Assembly (NCBI RefSeq): GCF_028885435.1
Contig: NZ_CP118522.1
Span: 310,001-374,000, forward strand
DNA length: 64,000 nucleotides
Origin: Mesomycoplasma ovipneumoniae ATCC 29419
GTDB lineage: Bacteria > Bacillota_I > Bacilli_A > Mycoplasmatales > Metamycoplasmataceae
Direction: 5' to 3'
A model generated the notes under the pieces. It had not been told where the DNA came from. It saw only the letters and a program-made list of their open reading frames with translations, and ran no database searches. Made by a program: the position numbers and the translations under genes. Position 1 is the first letter of the stretch. Each line of letters starts with the position of its first letter. Below, piece after piece: positions 31,142-44,444 of the stretch.

Positions 31142-34120
31142 TTAGTCGCTTGAATTTTGCAAGTCAGAAGCCTGATCTGGTCTGGGTTTTTCTGTATTTT
31201 CCAAATTTTCTGACTCTTGTTGGGTACTCTGCTCAGCTTTGGCCATTTCTTTTTGTCTGTCAAGTTCTAACATTTTCATGATGGCATCAGGATCGTCTTT
31301 TACATCGAAAAAGAAGTTTGAAGGTAAAAAGTCGTCTTGTTTATTTTGGTTGTTTTGGTTATTTTGGTTTTGCTGACTTGCCTCAAAAAAGCTCTCAGCA
31401 TTTTGGTTAGGCTCAGCTCCCGGCATTCCAGAGTCAATTTTGAGTTCTTTTTGGCCCAGAAGTTCAAGTTGTTCTTGGTTCATTCTTAGCAAAATATTAC
31501 GTTTTTCGTCAAGGGGCATATCTTCTTTGAGATTAACAAGTTTATTGTTGGCAATTTGTCAGAGTTCAAATCCGCCGCTAGCATCGAGTCTTTGAATGTT
31601 ATTATTTTTGAGTTGTTCGTAAATAAATTCAGGCTGGGATTCTTTTTCAATTTGTTTTGCATAAGCAATTCGGTCTTCATTAGTTGCAATTAGCTGGGCA
31701 ACGATGTGATCTGGGGTGTCAGATGGATAAGAAATTGCACTACCATCAGAAAGAATTGCCTGGACATATTCGATTTTTTCGGCATTAGAATTATTAAAAA
31801 GGCCAACAATTGCCTGAAAAGCTGACTCGGAAATTAAAATGTTAAATTTAGAAGTAGCCTGTTCGGTAAAAATTTGGTAAGGATTTTTTTGGGAATACTG
31901 GACTAAATTTGCCGAAGAGCGAAGTTTGTCGATTGTGTCAATATGATTTTGTCACTGATTATCAAGGACAGATAAAATTATGTGCCGCTCGGAGTCAAAA
32001 TAGTTTTGGCCAATATTTTCTTTTAGTGTTGGCTGGAGAGTTTCAAAATAAATTTTATTTAGTTCCTGAACTAAAAAGTTGCTAAGTTCTTCAAAAGGGT
32101 ATTTTTCAAGTCCGCTTTGGCCAAAGTCATAGCGAGTTATTCTTGAAAGGTTGTCGTTTAAAAAATCAACTAAATTTTTATAGTGAATTTCTTGGTTTGG
32201 CAGCAAAATAAAGTCATAACCTAAAATAACCTCAACAGTTCTAATGATCATTTTTTTAATATAGTGATCAAAATTGTCAATTTGGAGCAAAATATCACGC
32301 TGAGTATAAATTAAATCACGTTGCTGGCGAATAACATCATCGTAGCTCAGCACGGTTTTTCGCATATCAAAGTTAAAGCCTTCAATTTTTTTCTGGGCTG
32401 CTAGTAAAACTGAGTGAATATATTTTCCTTTGATTGCTCCTGCAGTTAGGCCGTATGTGTCAAAAATTTGTTCAAAATTGGAAAAACGGCGCAATAACTG
32501 GTCTTGAAGGGAAATAAAAAACCTTGAGACACCAATATCACCTTGACGACCTGCCCGACCACGAAGTTGGTTGTCAATTCTTCTTGATTCAGCCTTGTCT
32601 GTTCCTAAAATATAAAGTCCGCCAAGGTCAATAACTCCAGGTTCAAGAATAATATCTGTTCCCCGCCCGGCCATATTTGTTGCGATTGTTATTGCATTTT
32701 TACGGCCTGCTTTTGCGATAATTTCAGCCTCAAGTTGGTTTTGTTTTGCATTTAAAACTGTATGAAACAGCCCTTTTTGGTTAAGCATTTCTGATAAGGT
32801 CTCAGAGTCAACAACTTGGGAGGTTCCAATTAAGATTGGCTGGCCAGTTTTATGAACTCTTTGGACTTCGGCAATAATTGCTTTATTTTTTTGTTCAATT
32901 GTGGCAAAAATTTCATCTTTTTCATCGCGGCGCGCCAGTGGTTTATTTGTTGGAATAACATTGACACGCATATTGTAAACATCGATGAATTCTTGCTCTT
33001 CGGTCTTAGCAGTTCCGGTCATTCCTGAGAGTTTTTTAAAAAGGCGAAAAAAGTTTTGGTAAGTAATTGTTGCCAATGTTTTTGTCTCAGGTTCAATTTC
33101 AATTCCTTCTTTTGCCTGAAGGGCTTGCTGGAGACCTTCAGAATAAGATCTTCCGGCCATAATTCGCCCGGTAAATTGGTCAACAAGCTCGATTTTACCG
33201 TCTTGGACAATATACTCAACGTCTTTTTTCATTACCTTATTGGCACGAAGAGCATTTTGAATCCGGTGAACAAGTTCAGAGTTTTCAATTTCATAAAGGT
33301 TGCGCAAACCAAAAAAAGCATTAGCTTTGTCAATACCTTTGTCATTTAATTTAATACCTTTTGTTTCTTGGTCGATATAAAAATCTTCATTTACAAGTGT
33401 ATTTACAAATTGGTTGGCAGATAAATACTGAGCTGGAAGGTTAGATTTTCCACCACTAATAATCAAAGGGGTTTTAGCCTCGTCAATTAAAATTGAATCA
33501 ATTTCATCAATAAGGCAAAAATTTAGTCCCCTTTGAACTTTTTCAGCAGCACTATAGACCATGTTATCACGCAAATAGTCAAATCCTAATTCTGAATGAA
33601 TTGAGTAGGTAATATCTGCAGCGTACATCATTCTTTTAGTTTCAGGATCCATTTGGGCTTTGTTAATTCCAACAGAAAGACCTAAAAAATTATAGACCTT
33701 ACCATTATCTTCAGCATCCCGCTCAGATAGATATTCATTGACAGTTGAGACAATAACTCCTTGGCCTGAAAGTGCATTAAGATAAACTGGTGCAATTGAG
33801 GCAATTGTCTTACCTTCACCAGTTTTCATCTCAGCAACAGAACCCATGTCAAGAATTAGTCCACCAAGAATTTGGACATCATATGGCGTTTTTCCAAGGA
33901 TTCTTTTTGTTGCCTCGCGGGCCACGGCAAAAGCATCAACCCGAATATCTTTGAGTTTTTCACCATTAGCAAGCCGCTTTTTGAGAACATTTGTCTGATT
34001 AGCAAGATCCTGATCGGTCATTGAACCATAATAACCGCGCTTTTGGTTAATCTGCTTTAAAAGACGGTATGCAAGCCGTAGTTCTGAAGAAGTCTTAAAA
34101 AAATTGATAACCTTTTTCAT
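31142..34120 (-). CDS. secA: Preprotein translocase motor SecA, with an extended low-complexity C-terminus
   Basis: 992 residues. Walker A is MKTGEGKT (98-105) and the DEAD-box analogue is LIDEIDSILID near 203. Motif VI-like GRAGRQGD and the IRA1/helical scaffold are intact to about residue 840. TGA-Trp at 31952 (DNQWQNHID) and later ones extend the frame past the standard-code stop. The last 110 residues are Asn/Gln/Glu/Ser-rich with no CxCxnCH zinc motif, so SecB-type binding is not expected. It drives Sec export of the adhesins and MIB found in this window. Confidence 0.97.
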
Positions 34121-34515
34121 TAGATTAGTTTCCTTCCTTAATTTATTAACTCATTCTTTTTAACCGCTAAATATTATACCACTTTTTTAATATAATATAT
34201 AATTTATTTTTATTTTATTTATTAGGGCGGTTTTTGGCTTGGTTAGTCTTGGCTTTGGTCTTGCTAGTGACGCAGAAAATGCCTTAATTTTAGCATATTT
34301 TTGAATAAAAAGGAAAAAATAATTTTCTTTTTGGTATAATTTTACTATTTATGAAAATTATAGTTTAAAAAAATAGGAGAAATTCATTTATTAGTCAAAA
34401 AAATAATTTATAATATATTTGGAAATTCAAACAACCTGCAAAAAAAAAAAAAAAGGATAATTAAGTATTTCAAAAATAAAAAAAATTAATTTTTTTTGGT
34501 ATAATTTTTTACATT
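34121..34515. other. Divergent promoter region with poly-A tract
   Basis: The region lies between secA (-) and the adhesin gene (+). A run of 15 A residues lies at 34440-34454. A first TATAAT at 34335-34340 is followed 10 nt later by a 6-codon ORF (MKIIV) at 34351. A second TATAAT at 34500-34505 serves the adhesin. No other gene seen. Confidence 0.6.
34440..34505 (+). promoter_or_regulatory. Poly-A tract and leaderless promoter of the P102-like adhesin
   Basis: A 15-A homopolymer ends about 46 bp before TATAAT (34500-34505), which in turn ends 10 nt before the ATG at 34516. There is no Shine-Dalgarno, so the mRNA should be leaderless. Homopolymers near promoters are known phase-variation switches in mycoplasmas (for example vlp genes of M. 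hyorhinis). Confidence 0.55.
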
Positions 34516-37500
34516 ATGAAAAAAGAAATTCGCAACAAAGTATTAATAGTTTTAGCGGGACTTAGTTTCATCGGAATTACAGCCGGAGTTGGTATTGGTC
34601 TACAACGATCAGCACTTAACTCGTCTTATCAGTCATTATTTGATAATGATAAGTCCGAAACGAAATTAAACCCGCCAATAAACGATGCTGATTTGGTCGC
34701 CGCCATCAGCAATTTTAGTCTAAAACCCGAATGAAGCAAAATTTCAGCTTCACAGGCATTTAAATTACACAACGATAAATTATATGCCTTTAAATTAAGT
34801 CAAGCAGTTGATTTTTCAAAAGTTGATAACAAATTTTCTAATTTATTTTTCGATATTCAAGTAACTGAAGAAACAAAGGTTGAGTCAAATTCAATTAGGA
34901 ACTTGACTGTTTTTGTTTTTGATAAAAAAACAAAAAAAGAAGTAGCAAGTCGTGCTTTTACTGCAAATCTTTCTGGATTTAGTGCAATTGCCAAAGAAGA
35001 TTTTCTTGAAAATTTCATTGCTGAGTCTTCAAAATACAATCTTGATAAATCTCAACTAACTAAAAAGTTTGCTTCAGATTCAATTTTTCCTTCAGCTTTT
35101 GCCCTTAAATTTCAAGATCAATTACTAACCAATCTTCGTAAGATTTCTCCTGAAATTTTTGATGCTGTAAATAAAACTCCAGATGGCGTTGCTGCTGGAG
35201 TGGCAACTCAGTTTCAAGATGGCGCAGGAACAGGTGCAGGAACTGGCGGAGGAACAAATGGTGACACTGCTTCAAATGGAGCAGGCGCTGGAACCCAAGG
35301 TGATTCAAATCAACCAGGCACAGACGGTTCTTCCCCTGAAGCCCCTAAAGTTGATGCAACTCCTGAGACCCCAAAAGCCCCTGAAGTTCCTTTAGTTTCT
35401 AAATTAAAACCAACAAATCCTAATCTTGAACTTGCACTTAAACAAACTTTAGAATCATTTGGTGGACTTGAATTAATTGCCGCTTCTGGATTACAGAGTC
35501 TAATTCCAAATGAGTATACTTTATTACCAGTTACTTCTGAAAAATCATTAGTTAAAATTGATATTGACGATGCAAAAGGTACTGCAAAAATTTGACTAAA
35601 ATTATTGGATAAATCTAACAAAGAAAAATTAATTGGACTAGAAATTACTGGTCTTAGTTCAGTTGACTCAATTAAAGATAAAATATTTGCAAAAATAAAT
35701 AAAAATCAAAATAAATATATTAGTCTAAAACCACAAGTTGCGGAATATTTTAGAAAAAATCCTAATCAAAGTATTGCTAAATTAATTTCTCAATATAACA
35801 CAAAAAGTTTAGCACCAGACTCAAAAGTGGCCGAGGTTCTTAAAAAATATCTAGAAAGTCCTGATTTAGTTAAAAAAGCAATCAAGGGTGAGTTTTCAGT
35901 TGAGTCTCAAACTGAATCTTCTGAAACTTTTGACGAAAAATTAAAAAAACTTGCTTCACAAGGAGAACAGAGTTCAAAGGATTCTGTCAAAGAATATTTA
36001 AAACAAGAATATAATATTGAGGTCCAAACTGATTCAACTGGCTCAACTTCTACTGGTAGTGGTGAAACCCAACCTGTTGCAGTTCAAGCTTCAGTTGCAG
36101 CGCTTAGTTCAACTAGTCAACCTCAGGCTCAACAACAACAACAACAACAACAACAACAGCAACCGCAGCAGCAACAACCAGAACAGCAACAACCTCAAGT
36201 GCAACAGCCAAAGCAGGTAACTCGATTTGATGATGAAAGTCCGCGAGACTTTGCACCATCAAAGTATAATTTTATTAAAGTACATGAAACTATTGAATTA
36301 GTTGGAAAAGATAAAGACTTTTACGCTCCCTATTTTGAAATTTATAATTATCAATTACCAACTATTCAATCCGAAGGTAAAACTGTTTTAGTTACCCCAG
36401 ATCAATTAGATTTTTGATTTGAAACTAAAGATAACCTTAAAGTTGATAATTATAATTTTGATTTTTCATTAGATCAAAATCAAGATGAGAAAAGCACAGA
36501 TAAAACTTTAAAACTTAATGTTAATTTTAAAGCTGATTCTAATTTAAAATTAGAAGTAAGTCCTAAAAATGTTCCATTTTTAGATGTTTCTGATGCTATT
36601 GAGCAACCTAAGGATGAAGTTAATCCTCAGGCGGTAAATGTTGCTATTCCTGTAACCCCTAGTGCTCCAGAAAAAGATCATTCTTCATATAAATTTAAAG
36701 GTTTCACATACCCAATTACAATTAACACAGAAGGTTCAAAAGTTCAAAATGAACTTGAAAAATTAGTTGGTAATAACCACCAAGGAACACTAAATAATTC
36801 ACTTCCTTATCTATTGTTCCAAAGTGATCTTGATTCAATTTTCAAAACTGCAAAACTTGACTCATGATTTAGTCTTTCAGACAGTGATAAAAATAATGCC
36901 AAAGCTTATTTAAAATCAACACTAAATCCAATTACCAACGAAATGAGTTTGCAAAAACCTAAAGTTGAAGCTGCCCCAACTCCAGCACCGGCACCAGCAA
37001 ACCCAACTCCACCGGCTCCTACAAACCCACCAGCAGATTCAGGTTCAACAACTTCAAATCCTCCTGCAGTAGGCTCAGGTTCATCTACAGCTCCAGCAGC
37101 GGGTTCAGATTCAGGTTCAACTGGTTCAGCCGCAACAACTTCTTCATCTGTGGTAGTAAATAATGCAACAGCCTTCCAAGATCCAGCAACTCCAGCTCCA
37201 GAAAAAGAAGAAACATTTGCTTTTGGTGATTATTTAATTAATTATCTTGATAAGTTTGAAAAATTTAATAAAGCTCAAGGGCAAAAATTAGCAATATCAA
37301 GTCAATATGACGCAAAAAACCGTTCATATAACTTTGTTTTTGAAGTTCTTGACAGCGATAATGACACAATAGCTTCGTCAACATTTGGACTTGTTGGTGT
37401 TAATAAAAATAATACTGCTCTTAAAACATCACTTGCTTATAGCCCAGATGTCTTCATTGACGGAAGTTCTGGTCTTGATTTTCATGCCCATGAAGGTCAG

Positions 37501-38754
37501 TCAAACTCAATTTTAACTAATGTTAGTTCAACAAAAACATCCTTCCAATATAAAGTAAATAATTTTACTGACAATAGCGCACTTGATAAATTACTTCAAG
37601 AAAACGGCTATTACAATCAAAGAGCAGCTGACGGAAAAGGTATAACAATTAAGCAACCGCTTGTTTATGATTTTGACAACCAAGGTTCTGTTTATGAATT
37701 TGATGGTAACACCAAAGGATTTATTAAAACACGTGGACGCCAAGTTGAAAAATCAACTCTGCAAGAAGGTGTAATGTATTTTGTTTTCAAACCTGAAAAT
37801 AATATTGTAAATTCAGAAACATTAGTAGATCAGTCATATAAATTATTATCAACTGCCCCAGAAGCACAAAATGGTTCTTTTGGAGCAAGTTATCTTGAAC
37901 TATTCAGAACTGTTGATGATAGTGATGGAAGTAGTGAATACAATAAAGCCAAGAGAATTTCATCAATCCTAAATCTTGGTTGAAGAATTGAAAAAGCTCG
38001 TTCATTAGCAATTGATAAAAATCAAATATCAACAACCGAACATAATTACCAAACAAAAGGGCTAGTTGTCTTCCGTGATACTGATCCAGTAGCAACCGAT
38101 AAAGATCCATCTAAACTTTATGATTATGCAAAACAAACAGATGTTGATTTTGAGGCGGGTAAATATCAAGAAATTAAAGAGTCTGCAAAATTGTTTAACA
38201 CTGGTGCAGGTGGTTCAGGTAGTGCAGGAACTACCCAAACTTCACCAACCGTTAAAGCTGAAGATGTAAATGAAATCTTTAAAAATTCCATACCTAAGGA
38301 CGGTACTACTACCTCTTCTACTGAAGGTCAAATTTATCAAGATGGTATTTGATTTAATCACACAAGACCAAGCGAAAATGTTTCACTTGAGTCATTCCTA
38401 AATAAAACTTGAATTTTAGAAGTTCGTATTGATAAATCATCCGTTACATTTAGTCTAATTGCCCAAAGAGAACCAAATCAAGAGCCATATGTTTGAACAA
38501 GTCAACTACAGTCAATTTATAAAGATGCTAAACAGAATATTAATCCTGATACCCCAATTGGTGTAATGTTTGGTCGTGGAATTGATTATTCCCAAATTGG
38601 TGATCGAATAATTAGTGGGCTTGATTCTTCAGGCAAAGATCGTGAAGGAATAACATTTAAAGCTCTTGCAGTCTTTAAAGGTGAAAAAATGGCCAAAGAT
38701 GACAAAGCGCGTCTTGAGATCCGTAAAGCCTTTATTGATCAATATTTTAAATAA
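34516..38754 (+). CDS. P102/P135-like cilium adhesin
   Basis: 1412 residues under table 4. An N-terminal signal/anchor helix (about 8-28) is followed by long beta/alpha domains. Three disordered linkers are visible: Gly/Ala/Thr-rich (about 235-300), Gln-rich with a CAA run (about 540-570) and Pro/Ser/Gly-rich (about 815-880). A sequence TAFQD (residues 885-889) fits the S/T-X-F-X-D/E consensus at which P97/P102 proteins are cut in M. hyopneumoniae. The C-terminus ends IRKAFIDQYFK. It is followed 117 nt later by a P97-like gene, the usual two-gene adhesin arrangement, like P135-P146. It is probably exported by Sec and displayed on the surface. Confidence 0.8.
36130..36165 (+). repeat. CAA triplet run encoding poly-glutamine
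   Basis: An almost pure run of CAA codons gives at least ten consecutive glutamines, followed by interrupted CAG/CCG units. Triplet slippage would change length without frame loss. Confidence 0.85.
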
Positions 38755-38871
38755 TCAATAATTAATTAACAACTGTTAATAATAAATATTAATATATTTA
38801 AATTAAGTCTTTAGTTATTAAATAACTAACTTAAATTAAAAAAGTATACTAAAAAAACCTGGAGGGGTTTT

Positions 38872-41800
38872 ATGCAAAAGAATAAGGCAAAAATATTAAT
38901 TGGTAGTGCCGCTGCAATTGTACTAATGTCGACGGTCTTTGGAACTGTCGCCGGACTTGCTGCTAAAACCAGATACCGCGGAGTTAATCCTACCCAAGGT
39001 GTTGTTAGTCAACTCGGGCTAATTGATTCAGTAAGTTTTAAGCCAAGCGTTGCTCACTTTACAAGTGACTATAAAACTGTAAAACAAGCACTTTTAGGGG
39101 ACAAAACTTTTAATGCTCAAAGTAGTGAATTTAGCGATTTTGCTTCAAAATTCAACTTTTTAACTAACAATGGCCGTAGTGTTCTGGCAATTCCAAACAA
39201 ATACAAAGTTGTTATTGAAAAATTTGAAGCCCAAGATGAACAACAACGCTTTTTCCTTTCCTTTCACCTGGAAGAAACTCTTGAAGACAAAAATGTTGCT
39301 CGCTCGGCAACAAAGTCAATTTACCTTTCAGTAGTTGATGCCCCAAAAGCGGCACTAGCTCAATTTAGTGATATTGTTGACTCAAATTTTGCTAATTTGA
39401 CTCCTAATCCTCTTAGTCATTTTTCGTCAACCTCTGTTAGACCTTTGGGCTTAACTCGTGCTGATGATTTTGCAAAAACATTAAATCAACTTGAGACATT
39501 AGAGGAATTTGAATCTCATTTAAGCAAATTTTTTGACATTCAGGCAATTAAAGCAAAAATTCGTCTTGAAGCCCAAGGCTTTGGCTTTGCCAAAGGTGAC
39601 TTAGAAGAACCTTTTGTATTTAGTTTTGTTAAAAATCCTCAAAGTCCAAATGAGTGAGCTACAAGTCTAAATCAACAAGTTCCTGCGGTTCGTTTATATT
39701 TAAAAACTGAATTTGGGCCTCAGGCAAAAGCTACACTAGCTGACTATAAACATAAAGATGAGTCATTTTTAACTTCAATTGACTTAGTAGCAAGTGATAA
39801 GTCTACTTTATTTGCTAATACTAAAGATCTAAGCGATCAACTCGATGTTAATTTGCTTGATGCTTCTGATTATTATATTGACCCAGATAAGCCTACGGTT
39901 GACCCAACTACCGGAGTTTTACTTCCTTCTCAACTTAGTTTGTTTGACCGTGATGTATTAAGACAAACCTCTAATAAGCCAGTTGATAAATTTTCTTTGT
40001 TTCGTTATGATGCAATTAATTTTTACAAACAACTTCAAGAACTTGTAAGTAAACCTAGTGCAATTAAAGATATAGTTGATGCAAGCTTAACACGTGGCCT
40101 AACTTTTTCTTTTGGTAAGTACGATTTACTTTTTGATAATTTACGCGAGCATCTTGATTATGACTTTTTAGTTTCAAATGCTAAAATTCGTCAAAACTCA
40201 ATTTCAAAAAAATTATTTATTGAACTGCCAATCAAAATTAAGCTAAAATCATCAATTCTTGGCGACACAGGTCAAAATATTAAAACTATTTTGGAAAAAA
40301 CTGTAAGTTTTAAACTTGATAATTTCCGTGATCAAAAAATCGAGGATGCCCTAAGCAGCCTTTATCCTGAACTTAGCGAGCAATTAAAACAATTAAAAGA
40401 TGCCCAAAGTGCCCAAGATGCTGCCCAACAATTAGCTGCTACTTCCCCAATTCAGTCGCAGTGGACTAATCTAACCGTTGGTGCAACCAAAGAAAATCCT
40501 TATGATCTTGCCCAAGGTGCTCCAAAGTCTTATTTACTTTCAAAATACGAAATTAAACAGCTAATTGACCAAGGAGACTATAAAAAACTAATTAGTCTTT
40601 TAAGTGATCAAAATAGCTACAATATTGATTTTAAATTAGGCTCAACTCTACAAAGCCAAAATATTCAAGTTCCGTCTGACACAGAAATAGCTAATTTAAA
40701 TGCAACAATTGACTCAGCTCAGGCTTTAAAAAATGCTGATATTTATTCAGTTTCAACTTCAGCATTTAAAAATCGTGCTTCTTTATTTGCTTATTTCCGT
40801 TACCTTTTATCATTAGAACCTAAAGAGGCAATCAAAAAACTTGTTGATCTCGGAACCCAAATGGGTCTTGAATTTGAAGGCTATCAAGACTTACCGCTAA
40901 ATCCAACTTTAGCAGATTTAGCGAAAGTAAAAATCAAAACTAAATTTGACAACTTCCAGCACGACCAAGATTTTCTAAGTGAGCAAGATGCCGAAGAAAA
41001 CCAAGACGGATCTGTTGGGACAAAATTCGGACTTAAACTTCTTGATTTTAACGGTTATCTTGCTAATGACATTACAAGTCCAAATCAAGGAATGGCTTTA
41101 TTTTTACCAGCAAGCCTAGATTCTAGTTCAGTTCAGTCAACTGGTTCAACTGGTTCAAGCTCAACTACCTCAACCCAAACTACTGACTGAAAAGCTGAAA
41201 TTACTAAAAATCTTGTTAGTGATAAAAACCAGTTAGCAAGTCTACCTTTTGCAATTTGAGACAAAATTATTGGCCAAGAAAAAGCCCAAGACAACAGCCA
41301 AAAACTAACATACAAAATTCTTAAAAATTACCAAGATGCAATTAAAATTGCTAAACAACCAGCTTTTTGAAATACTGTAGATACTGATAATAATCCTCAA
41401 GTTCCTTTTAAAGATCAGAATTTTAGCAAAATCTCAACTCTTAGTGATTTAGTTTTTGCTTTTTATACTCAGGCAGCCTTAGCTAATAATTGAAATGAAT
41501 ACCAAGACTCAGGTGCGCGTCCTTCAATTAAATTTGAAATTCAAGACGATGCTGAGACTTCTAAAGAAGGTAACATAATTGGCCTAAAAATCAAATATGT
41601 TGTTGGCTTTGATGATAATGCTGGTAAATTTGTTGATGATGTAATTCAATCAAGCCCGCAGACAATTTTTGTCCGCACTTCTGGTCAGTCAGAAGCCGAA
41701 GTAAAACAAAAAAATAATTTAGACCAGATGATTGAAGATGCACCCCTTTCAAGTCAGTCCTTAATTCTTGATGCTGAAAAATTTGGTCATTTACAAATTC

Positions 41801-44357
41801 TTGCTAATTCAATTTATGACAAGAAAAAACCAGCTCCAGAACCAGAGACTCCAAGACAAGACTCAGGAATCCGTTGAATTGATGACAAAGTTCCAGGTCA
41901 GCCGCGTCCAGAGGTTAAAAGACCGGAGCCAAATCAAGATGAATTTTTTAAAGGCAAACTAAGACCAGTTGCTATAGAGGTCTCAACTTTCTCTTCACTA
42001 GACGAGAGTCCTTATTTTGCCACTCCTTTCCAAGACGGCCCTCAGACTAGTCCAGCTCCTGGCTCAACATCTGAGAGTACAAATGAAGACTTACAGACTC
42101 TAAAACAAAAACTCGAAATTCTTTTAGGTGAGCAATTTAGTAATTATTTTAATAATCTTGATCCAAACATTAGTTTTGAAATTGAATCAGTTAAGCAAGT
42201 CTCACCGGAGGTCTATAGCGTTAGTCTTTCGTTAGTAAAAATGTTACTGATGGAAATACAACAACACGGGTAAAATCAGATAAGAGCCTAAGTCTGATAG
42301 TCCACAAACAACAAGACAACATTCCTGAACTGGCAAAGACTCCGGTGGTATCAAATACTAGCTGGGCTAAACAATATAGTCCTGACCAGCCGCTGGCTAA
42401 TTCAACAACAATTACTCTAGAATTTAAAAATCCAATACAGACTGATGCCAGCGGTCGCCCAACAAGTCAGTGGCTATCTTCAGTGCCGGTGAGTATTCAT
42501 CCGGCTGAACTGGCTTTAAGTCCGCTGCAGCCGGTGATAGCGCCTGAGGTGAAGAACTCAAAATTGGCGGCGCTTTCTAAAGGACATACTTTCTTTCTTG
42601 CTGCAAAAGGTAATGATAGCATCAATAGAAAACTTGAAACTGCCCAAAAAGTTACTAAAGAAGCATCTATCATTGAAGTTAAAGATCCAAAATTAATTGA
42701 GTCTTCGCCACTTTCGATCCCAAATCCACAGCATCAATTAGTTCAACTTACGTTAAACCAATTACTTAACCAAAGTGTGGTAGACTTTAAAATATCTGAT
42801 CTAAAGGTAGAATCTCCAACAAAGTTATCATTCAACCTTGAAAGTAGTGACATAAAACGTTTAATTAACGCTCCTATTGAAATAGCAAAAACATCGGCCG
42901 ATTCTTCTACTAGTTCCTCAGAAGCTCAAGATACAAAAGCTACTACAAATATTGTAAAAATTAAACCTAAATTAATTTTACAAGGTGCAATTGGTGTTCC
43001 ATGAACAACAATAAAAAAACCCGCTAAGTTCTCAAAACACCTTAACCTAAATGATAAATGATTTGAAGATCTAATCCCGAGTTGATCAAAAAAAGATACA
43101 AATGAAATAAGAAGTAAAGTTTTTCCTAAGTTCGGTAAAAATGATACAGCCGCTATAATCCATGATAACACTTTCCGTAGTTGAGTCAATATTAACGACC
43201 CCCTTTATCAACTACTCGTAAAAGACCCTGCTGAAAATCTTTCTGCTTTATCTCTTAAAGTCTTTGACCCTTCAGGTTATTTAAATCAAAGATTATCTCA
43301 AGAAGGTACTGGTCAAACTACAGAAGCCAAAACCCCAACCACCAACCTTAATTTATACTCATACCAACTTAATAAAACAAAAGAAGATAAAGTAAGAAAA
43401 GGATGGACAAATGTTCACCCAAATCAATTTGTTAGTCCAGGGGAAAACTTCAGACTTACTAATGATTATTTAAATATTATTTTAAATCAACCTACAAAAG
43501 TTACTTATTATAGTGCAAGTGATTTTGTTCACAATTTATTTAATGATCCTGACAAAAAAGACACAGATGTTCAAGACAAATACACAAAAACTGTCAAAGA
43601 AAAAGTAGGAGCTAATGCCGTTGACTGAGGAACTGCTTATTTGAACTTTTGGTATCCAAAAGAATTAATTCAACAACAATCAAACATTATTAGTGCTAAT
43701 TTAACTGATCTATTATTTGTTAATCCTGACGAATTGGAAAAAAACGAAAAAATGATTGCTCCAAATTTAGTTAATTGGTGACCTAATTTCCGAAATTCAG
43801 AAACCCCATTTATTAAAACAACTGAAAATGCAGAGGCAAAAAAGACAGTTCTTCAAAATCCACTTGGTTGAACTCAAGTTCAAGATGGCGGATTTGGTCT
43901 TCGGGTAAGAAAAACTTTATTTAACCGTGATACCCGTACCTTTACACTAACAACTAATATACCAGTTCCTACCCAAGACTATTCAGCTGTTAAAGACACA
44001 GATGACTGACGTTTTGTTTTCCAAAATGATAGTGGTCAAATTGCAATGTTAAAAGCAACTCGTTCTACTAAAGATAATAACCCTGATTTTAAAGATAATG
44101 GTGCAGTTCAATTCCAGACAGTTATTCCTGAGCATTTCTTCTCTTCAAATGTTAGATTTGTGGGAATATTCAAACAAGAAGACCAAAAATTAAAATGACT
44201 ACCAATTGCCGATACTGAATTTATTATCGATGACCGTTATTTTAAAAACATTACCAGCGATGAACTTAACCTAGCAAACGCAAATGCCCGTGGTCTTACT
44301 AACAATGCTTTTGGAGAAATCTTTAAAGAATTTAACATTCACAAGCCAAGAAAATAA
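38872..44357 (+). pseudogene. P97/P146-like giant adhesin broken by a one-base deletion in an A run
   Basis: The first frame runs 38872-42273 (1133 residues), then stops. The rest continues in another frame to 44357. At 42237-42241 there are five A; the inverted partial copy has six at the same point (49 kb region, minus), and restoring one A rejoins the frames to about 1828 residues. GGAGGGG precedes the ATG. The N-terminus has a signal/anchor helix (ILIGSAAAIVLMSTVFGTVAG) followed by a P97-like domain. TPFQD (1051-1055) is a candidate processing site. It is very close to the copy at 54.5-60.1 kb. It may be a pseudogene, an off state, or a sequencing error in a homopolymer. Confidence 0.8.
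42237..42241 (+). other. Frameshift site: A5 in place of A6
   Basis: gta-aaaa-atgttactg here versus gta-aaaaa-atgttactg in the inverted copy (complement of about 48859-48864). The shift brings TAA at 42271-42273 into frame. Confidence 0.85.
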
Positions 44358-44386
44358 CTAAATTTTTTAATTAAACAAATAAATTA

Positions 44387-44417
44387 CCCCTTTGAGTTTC
44401 AATCAAAGGGGATTTTT
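44387..44417 (+). terminator. Terminator after the broken P97-like gene
   Basis: CCCCTTTGA / TCAAAGGGG stem with a 7-nt loop and T run. The same hairpin follows the other two adhesin copies (46670-46693 on minus, 60132-60164 on plus). Confidence 0.9.
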
Positions 44418-44444
44418 ATTATTTTAAAATTGACCTTTTTTTAA

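Noticed and set aside
41768..41962. Small ORF repeated in both P97-like genes (also 57406-57600)
   Set aside because: It is out of frame with the adhesin and conserved only because the adhesin sequence is.
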